A stretch of 64,000 nt of DNA from Rhynchopus euleeides (taxonomy: Eukaryota > Euglenozoa > Diplonemea > Diplonemida > Diplonemidae), in assembly GCA_963210315.1 (NCBI GenBank), contig OY723277.1:1-64000 (forward strand), in the 5' to 3' direction. The notes under the pieces are model-generated. The model was not told the DNA's origin. It did not search any database and worked only from the letters and a program-made list of their open reading frames with translations. Below are positions 52,684 to 62,264 of the stretch, piece after piece. Position 1 is the stretch's first letter; the number at the start of each line of letters is the position of its first letter. Made by a program: the position numbers and the translations under genes.

Positions 52684-52965
52684 CGAGTGGCAGGGTCGCT
52701 GCACAGCACAGCGCATGAAATATCAAGCAAGCAAACCAGGTGGGTGGGTGGGGGAGGGGGGGTGGGGGGTAGGGCCTCCACACGCCTGTGGGATCCATAC
52801 ATCCCGTACCTGGGCCCCGTGAGCTGTACTGCCGCCAAATAAACAGAATAATCCCGGGATTGTTCAGGGCGGAACAATCCCGAGTTTTTCGTTTTGCCCT
52901 TCCAGCCGCAGACCGATGAGGTCCACGAGGAGAGGCGAATGCCTAGAATGACACACCACCGCCCC
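52684..52965. repeat. Duplicated 5'-flank of WSC paralogue 2, block order A-B
   Basis: Block A (52684-52807, starting GAGTGGCAGGGTCGCTGCAC) is followed by block B (52819-52965, starting GAGCTGTACTGCCGCCAAAT). Block B contains the inverted pair CGGGATTGTTC/GGAACAATCCCG. Both blocks recur near-identically at 54931-55195, but in the order B-A. They lie just upstream of a minus-strand start codon in each place. Confidence 0.9.
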
Positions 52966-53479
52966 GAAGGGGCGGTACACAAAGCAACAAAGCAACAAAC
53001 GCAATCTTGACCCTCCACTCATGCTGTCACCGCTACCATCACCCCCCAGGCGGGTCCCTCCGGGGCTACACACCACTCATATCCCCCAGGACGTTTCGAA
53101 GAAACTCCGACTAGTCGTCCGAGCCTGGCTAGGGGGATATGGCTAAGTGGTGTTACGCCCCGTCGGGACCCTGCCTGGGAGGTGTGGTAGCACAGTGACA
53201 GCAAAGAGCAAGTGACAACGCCTCGACCAAGGGAGAGTGGGGCGGGGAGGACTTCAGCACGCGTTTTGGTGGTGGGGCAGCGTCGTGCAAGAGCACGCGA
53301 AACAGCCACCCTTCGACGAAGGGCAGTCGACACCCGCCGCCACACAGGCGGCACACACGAAACCACTCGATACCCCCCCGGGCCCGAGCGCCCGGGAACC
53401 CTAACCCCGGGCCCCCATCAGGGGGCCACACGCAACCAGCGGCCTCCCGCCGCACCCTGGGCGCGCGCATCAGCGCCAG
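52966..53479. other. Intergenic with structured hairpin; 3' side of retroelement remnant
   Basis: Contains the long imperfect hairpin at 53046-53182 and the small hairpin CCGCCCCGAAGGGGCGG near 52961-52977. GC-rich sequence on the right continues the retroelement remnant beyond the recognisable RNase H motif. Confidence 0.45.
53046..53182. other. Imperfect ~45 bp inverted repeat around a multi-stem loop
   Basis: CCAGGCGGGTCCC...GGGGC...ACACCACT...CATATCCCCC on the left pairs with its reverse on the right, with small bulges. The ~50 nt loop has further pairs: CCAGG/CCTGG, GGACG/CGTCC and GTTTC/GAAAC. It could be a structured RNA, a precursor hairpin or a retroelement terminal structure. No known RNA family recognised. 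Confidence 0.5.
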
Positions 53480-53750
53480 CGCCACCCTTCTCGACAGCTC
53501 GTCAGCCGGCATAACGTCCGTCGACACCCAACGCGACAGCACCCTCACGCCCGCCGCGTCACACCACTGGAACGCCTCGCTCATCAGGCTGTTCCCGAGA
53601 CGGACCGCGCAGTGCCCTTCTCCAGCACCCGCACAACCGCCGCGTTGTCGCCCACCGCGATGACGTCGCGCGCGCCCGCGCGCATCGCGGCCTCAATGCC
53701 CCACAGGGCCGCCCGCAATTCGAGGATAAAAATGTCCCAGTCAGCACCCA
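53480..53750 (-). pseudogene. Retroelement RNase H remnant with a frameshift
   Basis: The minus strand reads WDIFILELRAALWGIEAAM (catalytic Glu in ELRAAL) and VIAVGDNAAVVRVLEKG (catalytic Asp in GDN) in one frame. One frame over it continues FQWCDAAGVRVLSRW and then STDVMPADELSRR, the C-terminal ADxLSR motif. This is the RNase H layout found in reverse-transcribing elements; the PADELSR ending is typical of DIRS-like and related elements. A single frameshift near 53595 separates the halves. No reverse transcriptase, integrase or recombinase is visible, so only a fragment remains. It lies directly downstream of, and slightly overlaps, the reading of the Sel1 gene end. Confidence 0.7.
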
Positions 53751-53869
53751 CTTGATTTTTCACTGGGGAGACCCCAAAAGAGTTACCGGTCACTCTTTTG
53801 CCGCCTTTGCAGTTTCCTGTTGTGGTAGGACACCGGACTGAAGCGTTCGGTGTTCTCATCCCATGAGAG

Positions 53870-54841
53870 TCAGGCCCCAGGTCCCCAAAGGTTTTGCGCA
53901 ATGGAACCCTTGTTCAGTTGAATATCCACAGAGAGACCTTCCTGGGCGCTTCCGGTCACTGCCAGCTTCATGCCCAGGTCTTTCAGCATTTGCACCCTTG
54001 TCGGGTCGTCACCAACCAGCGTCAACAATGCACTCAAAGCTTCGTTCCGCAGGTTTCCAGCGCCCAACCTCAGCAACCCGTGCAAAACTCCCGTAGTGCA
54101 CAGCAAATTCCGACCGGCTTCCTCCGAGAGCCTTGCCAGACAAGTCACGATGTGCAGGATGCGCCCAGCACTCTCACTGTCAGCAGACAGCCTCTCATCC
54201 TGACTCTCTTCCATCGCCTCTGCCAACGCAGAGCTCAGCCAGAACTCCCCAACCAGAGCCGCTGCAACCTCGGGAACATGCGCCATGCCCGCGAGGACTC
54301 TGACACAAGACGAGAAAACCGCCGGGCTGAGGCTTCGCAACTGGGACACCAACTCGCCCGCAGAAAAATTCAGCGGTACATCCTCCATGTCTTTGAAGCA
54401 GTCCTGCTTCAGATACTCCGCGGCCCCAACGTGGCCTGCCCTCTTTGCATCCACGAGGTAGCGATGCGCCTTAGCGAGGTCCCGTGGCACACCGGGTACG
54501 CCAGCGGTGTACATTGTCCCAAGAGTGTACATTGCCTGGGAGTGTCCAAGCACCGCAGCCCTTTCGAAGTACCCAACAGCCCCCGGGGGGTCGATCCCTC
54601 CCTCAGCCTCTCCCTTCATCCACTCAAATGCTTTGACGGCATCTTCAGAAACACCGCTGCCGTAGTCGTACACCGCACCCATGGTGCACATTGCGGCGCC
54701 GCTGCCAAGCGCAGTGGCACGCTCGAGGAGACGAATCGCTTCACTGCACTGGCCAGTTTCCAACAGTGCCCGCGCTTGGATGTTGAGTTCATCACCTTCT
54801 GCTGTCTGCTCCGGAGCCTCCGTGCGTGTCGCTTGCTCCAT
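53870..54841 (-). CDS. Sel1-repeat / armadillo-like protein
   Basis: 323 residues from the ATG at 54841. Residues about 20-150 contain Sel1-like (TPR-type) repeats: AIRLLERATALGSGAAMCTMGAVYDYGSG, then YFERAAVLGHSQAMYTLGTMY and AHRYLVDAKRAGHVGAAEYL. Residues about 170-310 form armadillo-like helices (GRILHIVTCLARLSEEAGR, GLLRLGAGNLRNEALSALLTL). There is no signal peptide and no membrane span, so it is probably a soluble scaffold. Sel1 proteins typically mediate protein-protein contacts; the partner here is unknown. A CCCCCCCAG acceptor-like site is 19 nt upstream, and about 90 bp upstream begins the duplicated block shared with WSC paralogue 2. The 3' end abuts the RNase H remnant, so the natural C-terminus may have been altered. 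Confidence 0.82.
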   Translation of the reverse strand: MEQATRTEAPEQTAEGDELNIQARALLETGQCSEAIRLLERATALGSGAAMCTMGAVYDYGSGVSEDAVKAFEWMKGEAEGGIDPPGAVGYFERAAVLGHSQAMYTLGTMYTAGVPGVPRDLAKAHRYLVDAKRAGHVGAAEYLKQDCFKDMEDVPLNFSAGELVSQLRSLSPAVFSSCVRVLAGMAHVPEVAAALVGEFWLSSALAEAMEESQDERLSADSESAGRILHIVTCLARLSEEAGRNLLCTTGVLHGLLRLGAGNLRNEALSALLTLVGDDPTRVQMLKDLGMKLAVTGSAQEGLSVDIQLNKGSIAQNLWGPGA

Positions 54842-54860
54842 GTTGCGTTACCTCCGTCTA

Positions 54861-54890
54861 CTGGGGGGGTGGCAGGGGAGTCAAATAGTG
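54861..54890 (-). promoter_or_regulatory. Candidate splice acceptor of the Sel1-repeat gene
   Basis: The minus strand reads TTTGACTCCCCTGCC, then CCCCCCAG, 19 nt before the ATG at 54841. Confidence 0.5.
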
Positions 54891-54930
54891 TAACACGACA
54901 ACAGCGTGCCCTCTCTGGGATTCCGGCTTT

Positions 54931-55195
54931 GAGCTGTACTGCCGCCAAATAAACAGAATAATCCCGGGATTGTTCAGGGCGGAACAATCCCGGGTTTTTC
55001 GTTTTGCCCTTCCAGCCGCAGACCGATGAGGTCCACGACGAGAGGCGAATGCCTAGAATGACACCCCCGGAGTGGCAGGGTCGCTGCACAGCACAGCGCA
55101 TGAAATATCAAGCAAGCAAACCAGGTGGGTGGGTGGGGGAGGGGGGGTGGGGGGTAGGGCCTCCACACGCCTGTGGGATCCGTACATCCCATACA
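54931..55195. repeat. Duplicated 5'-flank blocks in permuted order B-A
   Basis: Block B (54931-55065) and then block A (about 55068-55195) repeat 52819-52965 and 52684-52807 with very few differences, joined here by CCCCCGG. The order is swapped relative to the first copy. Confidence 0.9.
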
Positions 55196-55857
55196 CTCAG
55201 CCTTTCTCTGGGCAGCCGCACCCCCCCCACCTGACAAATGTCGTGCCACCCGCTGCTGGGGGCTGGCCCTCCGGGCACCCATCCCCCTGCTGGCCCCTAC
55301 ATTGTTTGGGCGGCCCCATTGTGAACGATGTCAACCATTTGATTCGGAACTGTTCTTTTTTTTTGGCCTTCGCGCCTCCGATCGGCCCCCCAATGAGAGT
55401 GGGGAGGTGTGGGTGGGGGGCCGCTGTTTCGGGTTCTGGCCACACTGGTCAGACAGACACTCTTTTGGTCTGCTCGGAGAGACATGTCTCACGACGCAGG
55501 GGGGGCTAGAGAGCTGTGCCAAAGTAGAAGTATCCTTGAGGATCATCATACATACACGCAGCAAGGCATGGAAGGGGGGCGAGGGGGCATAACATTTTTT
55601 GGTATTTTCCCCCTTCCTTACTGCTGCACCATCCAGTGTGCCATGCTGTCGGGCACGGCACAACCAACCGCTGCTCTCCGCGAACTGTCAGGCATGACAG
55701 CAGTGGACACAGTCGGCCTGGTCGATAAACAATTTTGCGAGCTCTGCCATGCACTGGCCCCGAATTGGCTTGTGTGGCCATCCAGGACCATTTCTCCAGC
55801 ACTCCGGGCAGGCCTATCACCATCCTTCCCCCCCCCCCCCTCCCCGTGAAACATTCC
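55196..55857. other. Intergenic, no gene seen
   Basis: Ordinary to C-rich sequence with a T run at 55348 and a C run at 55829-55846. No coding frame supported. Confidence 0.5.
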
Positions 55858-56110
55858 ACACACGGTGGACTCCCACCCCCTGGAGCGGGGGTCTGGACCC
55901 CCGCGAGCGGGGGTATGGACCCCCGCTGTCGGGGGTCTGGACCCCCGCTCGCGGGAGTCTGCCCTGCTATTTTTGGTGCCCAGACGACCCCCGCGAGCGG
56001 GGTCCATACCCCCGCTCGCGGGGGTCCAGACCCCCACTCGCGGGGGTCTGGACCCCCGATATTCCGATATCCCAAAAAGGTGCACCCTGACGTGTGGGAG
56101 TCCACCGTGC
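55858..56110. mobile_element. Foldback element with CACGGTGGACTCCCAC ends and GACCCCCGC palindrome array
   Basis: The left end CACGGTGGACTCCCAC is answered by GTGGGAGTCCACCGTG at 56093-56108. The interior is about nine near-identical ~19-bp palindromic words (GGACCCCCGCGAGCGGGGGT and variants) around a ~35 bp unique centre at about 55956-55988. No coding capacity. Confidence 0.75.
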
Positions 56111-59100
56111 ACGAAATGGCACCAAACCTACGCCACACATGCAGTGGGTGTAGGGGGGGGGGGAAACAACAGCCACCGGTGGGTAGCCCACACCCACCAA
56201 CAACCCCCCCCCCCTCAAACCCGGGGGGGTGACGAAACAATAACGAAATACACTGCAGAGAGAGAGACTGAGAGAGAGAGAGAGAGAGGAGGTGCGAATA
56301 TTCTGTTCACTGGGATATTCACACTTTTTCAGTAGCCGGAAGAGAGTGAGAGAGTGAGGAGGAGGAGGAGGGGGTGGTGGGGTGCAGGCTGCAAGCCAAC
56401 CCCACGCACGCACTGCAGGAAGATCACGGCTATCAAGAGATCGCGGCAGGAATCTTCGAAAGAGCTCTCAGAAAATACAGAATAGGAGAACGGGGGGTGC
56501 AGGTTCTCGTGCCGGGTGGGCCCTTTACGTTTCGTTTCCGGAGGCCTCCCGGTGTGTGCGAGGAGGTTCTGAGGCCACTCACGTGTATACCCCTTTCCCC
56601 CCCCATTCCCCCCTCTGTATTTTTTGGAATATTGACACTGCCTACGGGAGAGGGCTTGTTCCGGGGCACAAAACAAGCCCTCGAAGCAACGCTTTTTTGC
56701 TCTTGCATCCCGAGAGGGAGAGAGAGAGGAGGGCGAGCGAGAAGAGAGGCCAGGGAACCACCGGTTTTTGTGCCGAGCACCTCACATGAGGGGACAGTAC
56801 ATCCCTCATGTGAGGTGGTCTCCATCCCTGAGCTGGCGCTTGGGGTGATCATTTTGGGAGCATTTTGAATTTTTCGTAGGAAATAACACGTTGTTTTTAG
56901 AAGGAGAACGCGGGAGAGATCATGAGAGAGAGAGAACTTGTTTTGTAATGTGTTTGTTGCGTGAGGACAGAGAGAGCTGGAGAATCGTTGTCTGTTGCGA
57001 GGATCCCCCCGCGGCACCCTCCCCTGCGTGCGTAGTGTATGTGGTGATTGTCGTGACGCACAAAAAAAATATGTTCTCTTCGCAACGCTTCGCTTTTGCG
57101 CCCCAAAGCAAAAGAGAAAGAAGGAAGGCTGTTCTCGTTCCGGAATGTATCTCACTGAACGCATACGGAAGAAACGTAGGAAAGAGCGGCTGGGGTGGGG
57201 TGAAGGAGGGGAGGGGCTGTGAGGAGAAGGCTCGATCTGTGTGCAGCGGGGGGGGGGGGGGATTTCTTCTGTTTGTGGATGCCGGCCTGGAAATCCAACA
57301 ATTGCTGCCGGACAATACACAGGCACGACCCACGAATGGCGGCACCTTTTGATAAATATGTTCCTTTGGGTGAAGCCTTCGCGCAGAGCTGCAGAAAAGT
57401 GCACAACACAAAACTGGTTTGCAAGGCGACACAAGCTTGACTCACCTGAAGACGAGAGAGCGGGAAACCCACCCGGTTGGTCTGGATTCTTGCGGAGCAA
57501 CGCAGCCAGCAGAGCTGCCAGCTGCACTGCTGGGGCGCCGGGGAGTTGCTTTCCCACGCACAGCCTACGCGTGAGTTAGGTCTCAGAGACACTTTGTTCT
57601 TTGTTGAGTGTCGGTCACACCGAGCAAACTCTGATACAACCACCGCTGGCTTGCACACAGCTGGGCGGGTGAGGGGGCGTGGGTCGGATGGTGCAGCAAG
57701 AGGGGCACCGTCAGGTCGACTGTTGCGTGTGGCGGAAGCAAAGGAGCACATCGTGGCGGCTCCTTCGCCCGCCGTTGGATCAGAGGGACGAACTTTCGCT
57801 GAGGCTGGACCTAAATACAATCGATTCTTATCGAGCTCGCCCCCGCCATGAGTGCTGACATAGCCGATCGACTGTATCGTCCAACAGATGCCTGGGGCGG
57901 CTGTGATGGGATCACGGGGCCTCCATAATGTGGGATTGGAGTCCAGGAGGGGATGTCACAAACTATCGGGATTTTCAGGGAATTATCGGAAAACCCCTGG
58001 AGAGCAAAACGCTAAAAGCAAGGTGTGGGCGTCCCGTAAATCCGGTGTGTTTCGTTCGCCTGGAAATCCCGTAGTTTAAAGACACCTCGGACGAATCGTT
58101 TCTTCGTCGCGTAGATAGAATCGCAATGTCCAGCCGCAGTCGAACAAATGAAGAAAGCGTCACCATTGATTTGGTTCGTGATGCGCTGACGCTTCCACAA
58201 CTGTTGGTTGCGGATCGTGGCAGAGAGGGGTGTCATCAGCCCCGTGTGGACTTTCCCCCCTCTCACAACAGCCTGTTGTTGCCGAGGCAGTGGGGGAGGG
58301 TTCGCTCAGAAATGCCTGCAGAAATGCAGAAAAGTCGTAGATGTTCTGTACGATGCGGGTCCGCTAATCCAACATAGCAAACGCAGAAAAGTGAGAAAAG
58401 GTGAGCTGTTGTGTGGGCCTCACCAACGGGTTGCCAAGCGACAGCCAAGGCCCTCCCCCCGGTGTTGCGTACAACACACACAGCACGCCGCAGTGCAGAG
58501 ACACACCGAGCACTCGGTGTATCCAGCTCTTGGTGTTGATCTCCACTGTCTGTGTGTGACACGCACAACACCTCTCTTGCCACACACATGCCTTGTGGCA
58601 AAACTCTGGTCCCTCTTCCCCCGACTTCCCCCCACACAGCACACAGCAAATGACTAAGAGAACCAGAGAGGAGGAGCGTGACTGACAGGATAGCACCAGA
58701 AGCCGGAAGCGGCGAAGAAGTTCAGAAACTCTGAAGGATAACGAAGGCCAGAGACAAGGGGGTGGGTGGGAAAGAGGGGGGGGGGGCGGGGAAAGAGTGT
58801 TGCGACCGCAGGTGGGCGTCGTGGTGTGAGTTCTTCACAACGTGCTGCAGCCGAGCCTGCTTCCCTGGGGGGTTTTGCTCTGTCTGGAGCATGTGGGTGG
58901 GTGGGGTGGGGTATTGAATTAGAAGTCGAAGGAATCACAAGAATGATCTCCCTTCACTCGTGTTGCAGGTTGTGTCTGAGATATCCGGTGTTTTTATCCG
59001 GCCTGTGGGGGTGGGAATTTTTGTGACGCCCGAGCTGGGCGCCCCAATAGAAAGACATCAAGTGCAGTGTGCTGTAGTGTGATCACTTTGGCCCCTCTCA

Positions 59101-59543
59101 CACGCACACACACACAGTGGAACCTTGAAGAGTGGTGCGCGGGGGGGGTGGGGGGGGGCAGAAAATATATGGTCTATCGCACAAACACTCATCTGGTTTC
59201 ATTGGTATTGGTGGTGTCTGGGGGACCACCACACACACACACACCTACCCCTGCTAAGACGCCACCCCACCACCCCCCATTGCCGCCGTCACGGCCAACC
59301 GTCACGCGCTCTTCTGGGGGGGATCAACGGGGCGTATGCCGTGATGAATCCAATATAGCCCCGGGGGGGGGTATGGCGCGCGCAGCAGGGAGGAAGGGGC
59401 GTCGGGAGTCACGGCAAAAGACAGACAGAGGGCTTGTGTTTTTTCGCAACAGGGTTGTCATCGGAACACAACAAAAGTTGCACCACACAGCCAGCGCCTG
59501 GGGAGGGGGGGGGGGGGGGCGTTTTGTTTTGTTTTACAAGGGG
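56111..59543. other. Intergenic, no gene supported
   Basis: 3.4 kb with GA microsatellites (56258-56300, 56718-56735), a perfect hairpin at 56779-56816 (ACCTCACATGAGGG), G runs at 57249 and 58778, and a CA tract at 59102-59115. 57860-58380 has protein-like scraps on the plus strand (MSADIADRLYRPTDAWGG; SFLRRVDRIAMSSRSRTNEE) separated by stops. These are too weak to call. Confidence 0.45.
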
Positions 59544-59643
59544 GGGGCCCTCGCTACCAGGTGTGACTGAGTGAGAAGAAGTGAGCCACGGCCCACTTCC
59601 CCTCACTGACTGACGAGCTGTGACGATGGTAGCGAGGGCCTCC
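59544..59643. mobile_element. MITE-like hairpin, GGGGGCCCTCGCTACCA variant
   Basis: 100 bp with ends GGGGGCCCTCGCTACCA and TGGTAGCGAGGGCCTCC. It shares the GGGGGYCYTCGCT terminal theme with 35954-36060, 49744-49854 and the inner pair of 29970-30187. Confidence 0.7.
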
Positions 59644-62264
59644 AAGCGATTCATATATATAGTGTCCCCTTACCCTTTGTTGCTCGGGGAGTCGGCACGG
59701 ACGAGCCCTTCTATGCGCGATATGTGAATCTTTCTCATATGCAGTGTAGATCAGCACACCGAGCGCCCGCTCTTTATGTGACCTCCACACAGCACCGCTC
59801 CTATCGGCGTGTCCGTTCAACATTTTCCCCCTGACTGGCCTGTTGGGGTATGGGGGGTAAGACATGCTAAGGCACACCCCCCTCCAAGTCGAATCTCATG
59901 ATGGTAAGAGGAAGTCAATAAAAAGGAAATGGCGGGTGGGGCGGGGTGGCGGTGGGAGAAGGGGCAGCGCACCCACCACCCGCTCCCCCAGCCCCCCCCC
60001 CCCCCGGCCTCCCCTTGAGGGTGTGGGGGCAACACGTCATGGAAGTGTTGTGCGGTGTGGCAGCAGGAGGTCCCCCGGGCACCAGAACGCACAACAAATA
60101 TAAAGGGAAGCAGAAGAATGTACAGGACTGACGGCGCAGTTTGAAGGGAAACGGCGCAACGCAAGGAGCAGGGGGGGTCGCAAAAACCGCCACACTCTAG
60201 GCAAAGCCGATCAGGCTTCGCCCACGCGGTAGGCACCTACTGGTATGTTGTGGATTGACTTGGGGGAGAGGTGCAGGGGGCGGTCGTGATATGGAGAAAA
60301 AAGCCAGGCTTTACAGTGGTTTGACCTTTCCGCCTTTCGCTCTCGGCTCTCAATGCAAAGCAGGGTGTGTCCGAGACCTCGTGGGACATAAGGCTTGGAG
60401 TGGTTGGTTGTGCGTTCCCTGCGCCTGCTATGCTGCACAGGGTGGGTGGGATCGGGGGCAGGAAATGTACAACAAACACTGCCTGTGGGAGGGATGGGTG
60501 GGGGTGGGAAGGATCGTAGTATCATGATGATGGTGATGATGATGGAGGACAATGAAGGCGAAATATCGACTCTCCGCTCCTCGCCCTAAATTGCAGATCA
60601 CGTCTGAGACCTGCCTCGTGAGAGGGGACAGGGGCGTGAGGGTGGTGGTAGCACAGTGTGTTGCTGCACTACACTGTAGAACACGGTGAGGAAAGAATCG
60701 GGCACTCATCAGCCCTGTTCTGAGGCACTGCCGCTGGAAAACCACCCTTCTCAGGAGAGAAGTGTGCTGGGCCTTAAAAAGGAGCTGTGTGTGTGTGTGG
60801 CAGCAAAGTATGTGGGGGCATGTCTCTTTGCATTGTTTGCCTTGCCAACTTCTGACAAATATAATACTCTGTCGTGTGCCTTCGCTCTGTGTCAAACCGT
60901 GTTTTGCTGTTGAAGCCAGTTGTAAGGCGGGTGTCTGGCGAGTGCAACCTCAGAAACTCAGATAATGTCTCAGGGTTGTCCCCCTTCTTGTGAGGCGGCT
61001 CAGTTTTCTGCACTTCTGAGACGAAGACCTCCCCCGTCCAGTGTTGGTTCTGCGGCGCACTTTTCCCTCCTATGAACTTGAAGAGAATGAGAAAAAACGC
61101 ACCGCATTATTTTTGGAACTGCACGCACACCCCCCACCACCCCACCCTCTGCGGAGCCACACACGTTAATCTTGTTAGTTTAGTGTAGGACGCACTCGTG
61201 CTGCCTCCACTGTCACACACACACACACATACACACACTCCGGTCGCACAAAAATAGACGCATTACGGTCCACCCGACACCAGTTCACCCCCCCCCCCTC
61301 GACCCCCCCCAACAGAAGAAGAAGAAGAAGAAGAAACCATAAAAGGACTCGCCACCCCCACACGAGATATAAAATCAGGCGTGTGGGGGAAAAAATACAA
61401 GAAACCAATGCCATGAAAAAATACCTCCTCCCCCACCCCCCCCACGAAAGTTCGGAATTTCCGGACGGGGGGAGAAGGGGAAGGGGGTGGGGTGGGGTGG
61501 TCGTAGTGGCGGTTTTCCCTAGCTTTATGTTGGGGTCCGTGCATATCGTATCACAGTCGCCGAGATTTTTTTTTTGCCTTTCTAAGAAACTTCTGGTGTT
61601 GAGAAGAGGGGGGCAGAGAGGGGGTATGGTGGGTGCTGTGAGGGGGTGGGAGGAAGTTTGCACCCTAAGAAGGGCAGTCGGACAGGTAGGAACGAAAGGG
61701 GGGCGGGGCTCGGAGGAGGAGGAGGGGGGGGGGGGAGGGAGGGGGAGAGAAGGGGCCTCTCGCTCGGTAACAATACCCGGCAACAAAGCGAGCGTGTATG
61801 TGTGCTGTTGTATTGTACCCCACAAAAAATAAGGCTGTTGTTTGTGCGCCAAAATCCGGGACAGGAGCCCTGTTGCAGTCGGAATAAAAGGAGCCGCCAA
61901 TTATTTTTGACACATACGCAAGCTCCCCACGCCCCCCCCCCCCCCACCCCTCCACCCCCCCCGAAGAGACGAAAGACTGCGGAAACAGATGGCAAAAAGA
62001 ATAACCTTGTTGAGAGGGAGCTCCTTTGCTTGCGGAGAAAGCTTGGGTAGAGAAGAGAGGCATCCACCCACACCCACGGCAATGCCTGAGGGACGGCTAT
62101 GTGTGCGTGTGTGTCGTGTGGGTGGAACAGTTGTCGGCTGGGCAGTCTGGAGGATTTGAGAAGCGCCCCCTTCCCCTTCTGCGGCACTGCGGCGATCCAT
62201 GATGCGTTGCCGACAACTTCTACAGGCGGGGGTGGGGGTGGGGTGGCACACAGCCACACAGCCC
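59644..62264. other. Intergenic, no gene supported
   Basis: 2.6 kb of low-complexity spacer: C and G runs (59994, 61277, 61725, 61936), a CA tract at 61215-61236, an AGAAGAAG tract at 61316, and a GTGCCTTCGCTCTGTGTCAA word at 60876-60895. Long frames here are proline/arginine-rich and match no family. Confidence 0.5.

Noticed and set aside
9702..56110. CRISPR-like array among the regular palindromic repeats
   Set aside because: No unique uniform spacers between identical repeats and no cas genes; structures are TIR elements and satellites in a eukaryote.
56433..57557. 374-codon minus frame
   Set aside because: Begins at GTG, is Ser/Pro/Arg-rich with no domain, and spans GA-rich microsatellite; composition fits translated spacer.
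57477..58380. Protein-like plus-strand scraps
   Set aside because: Broken by stops and frame changes, opposite to every other gene, and without family resemblance.
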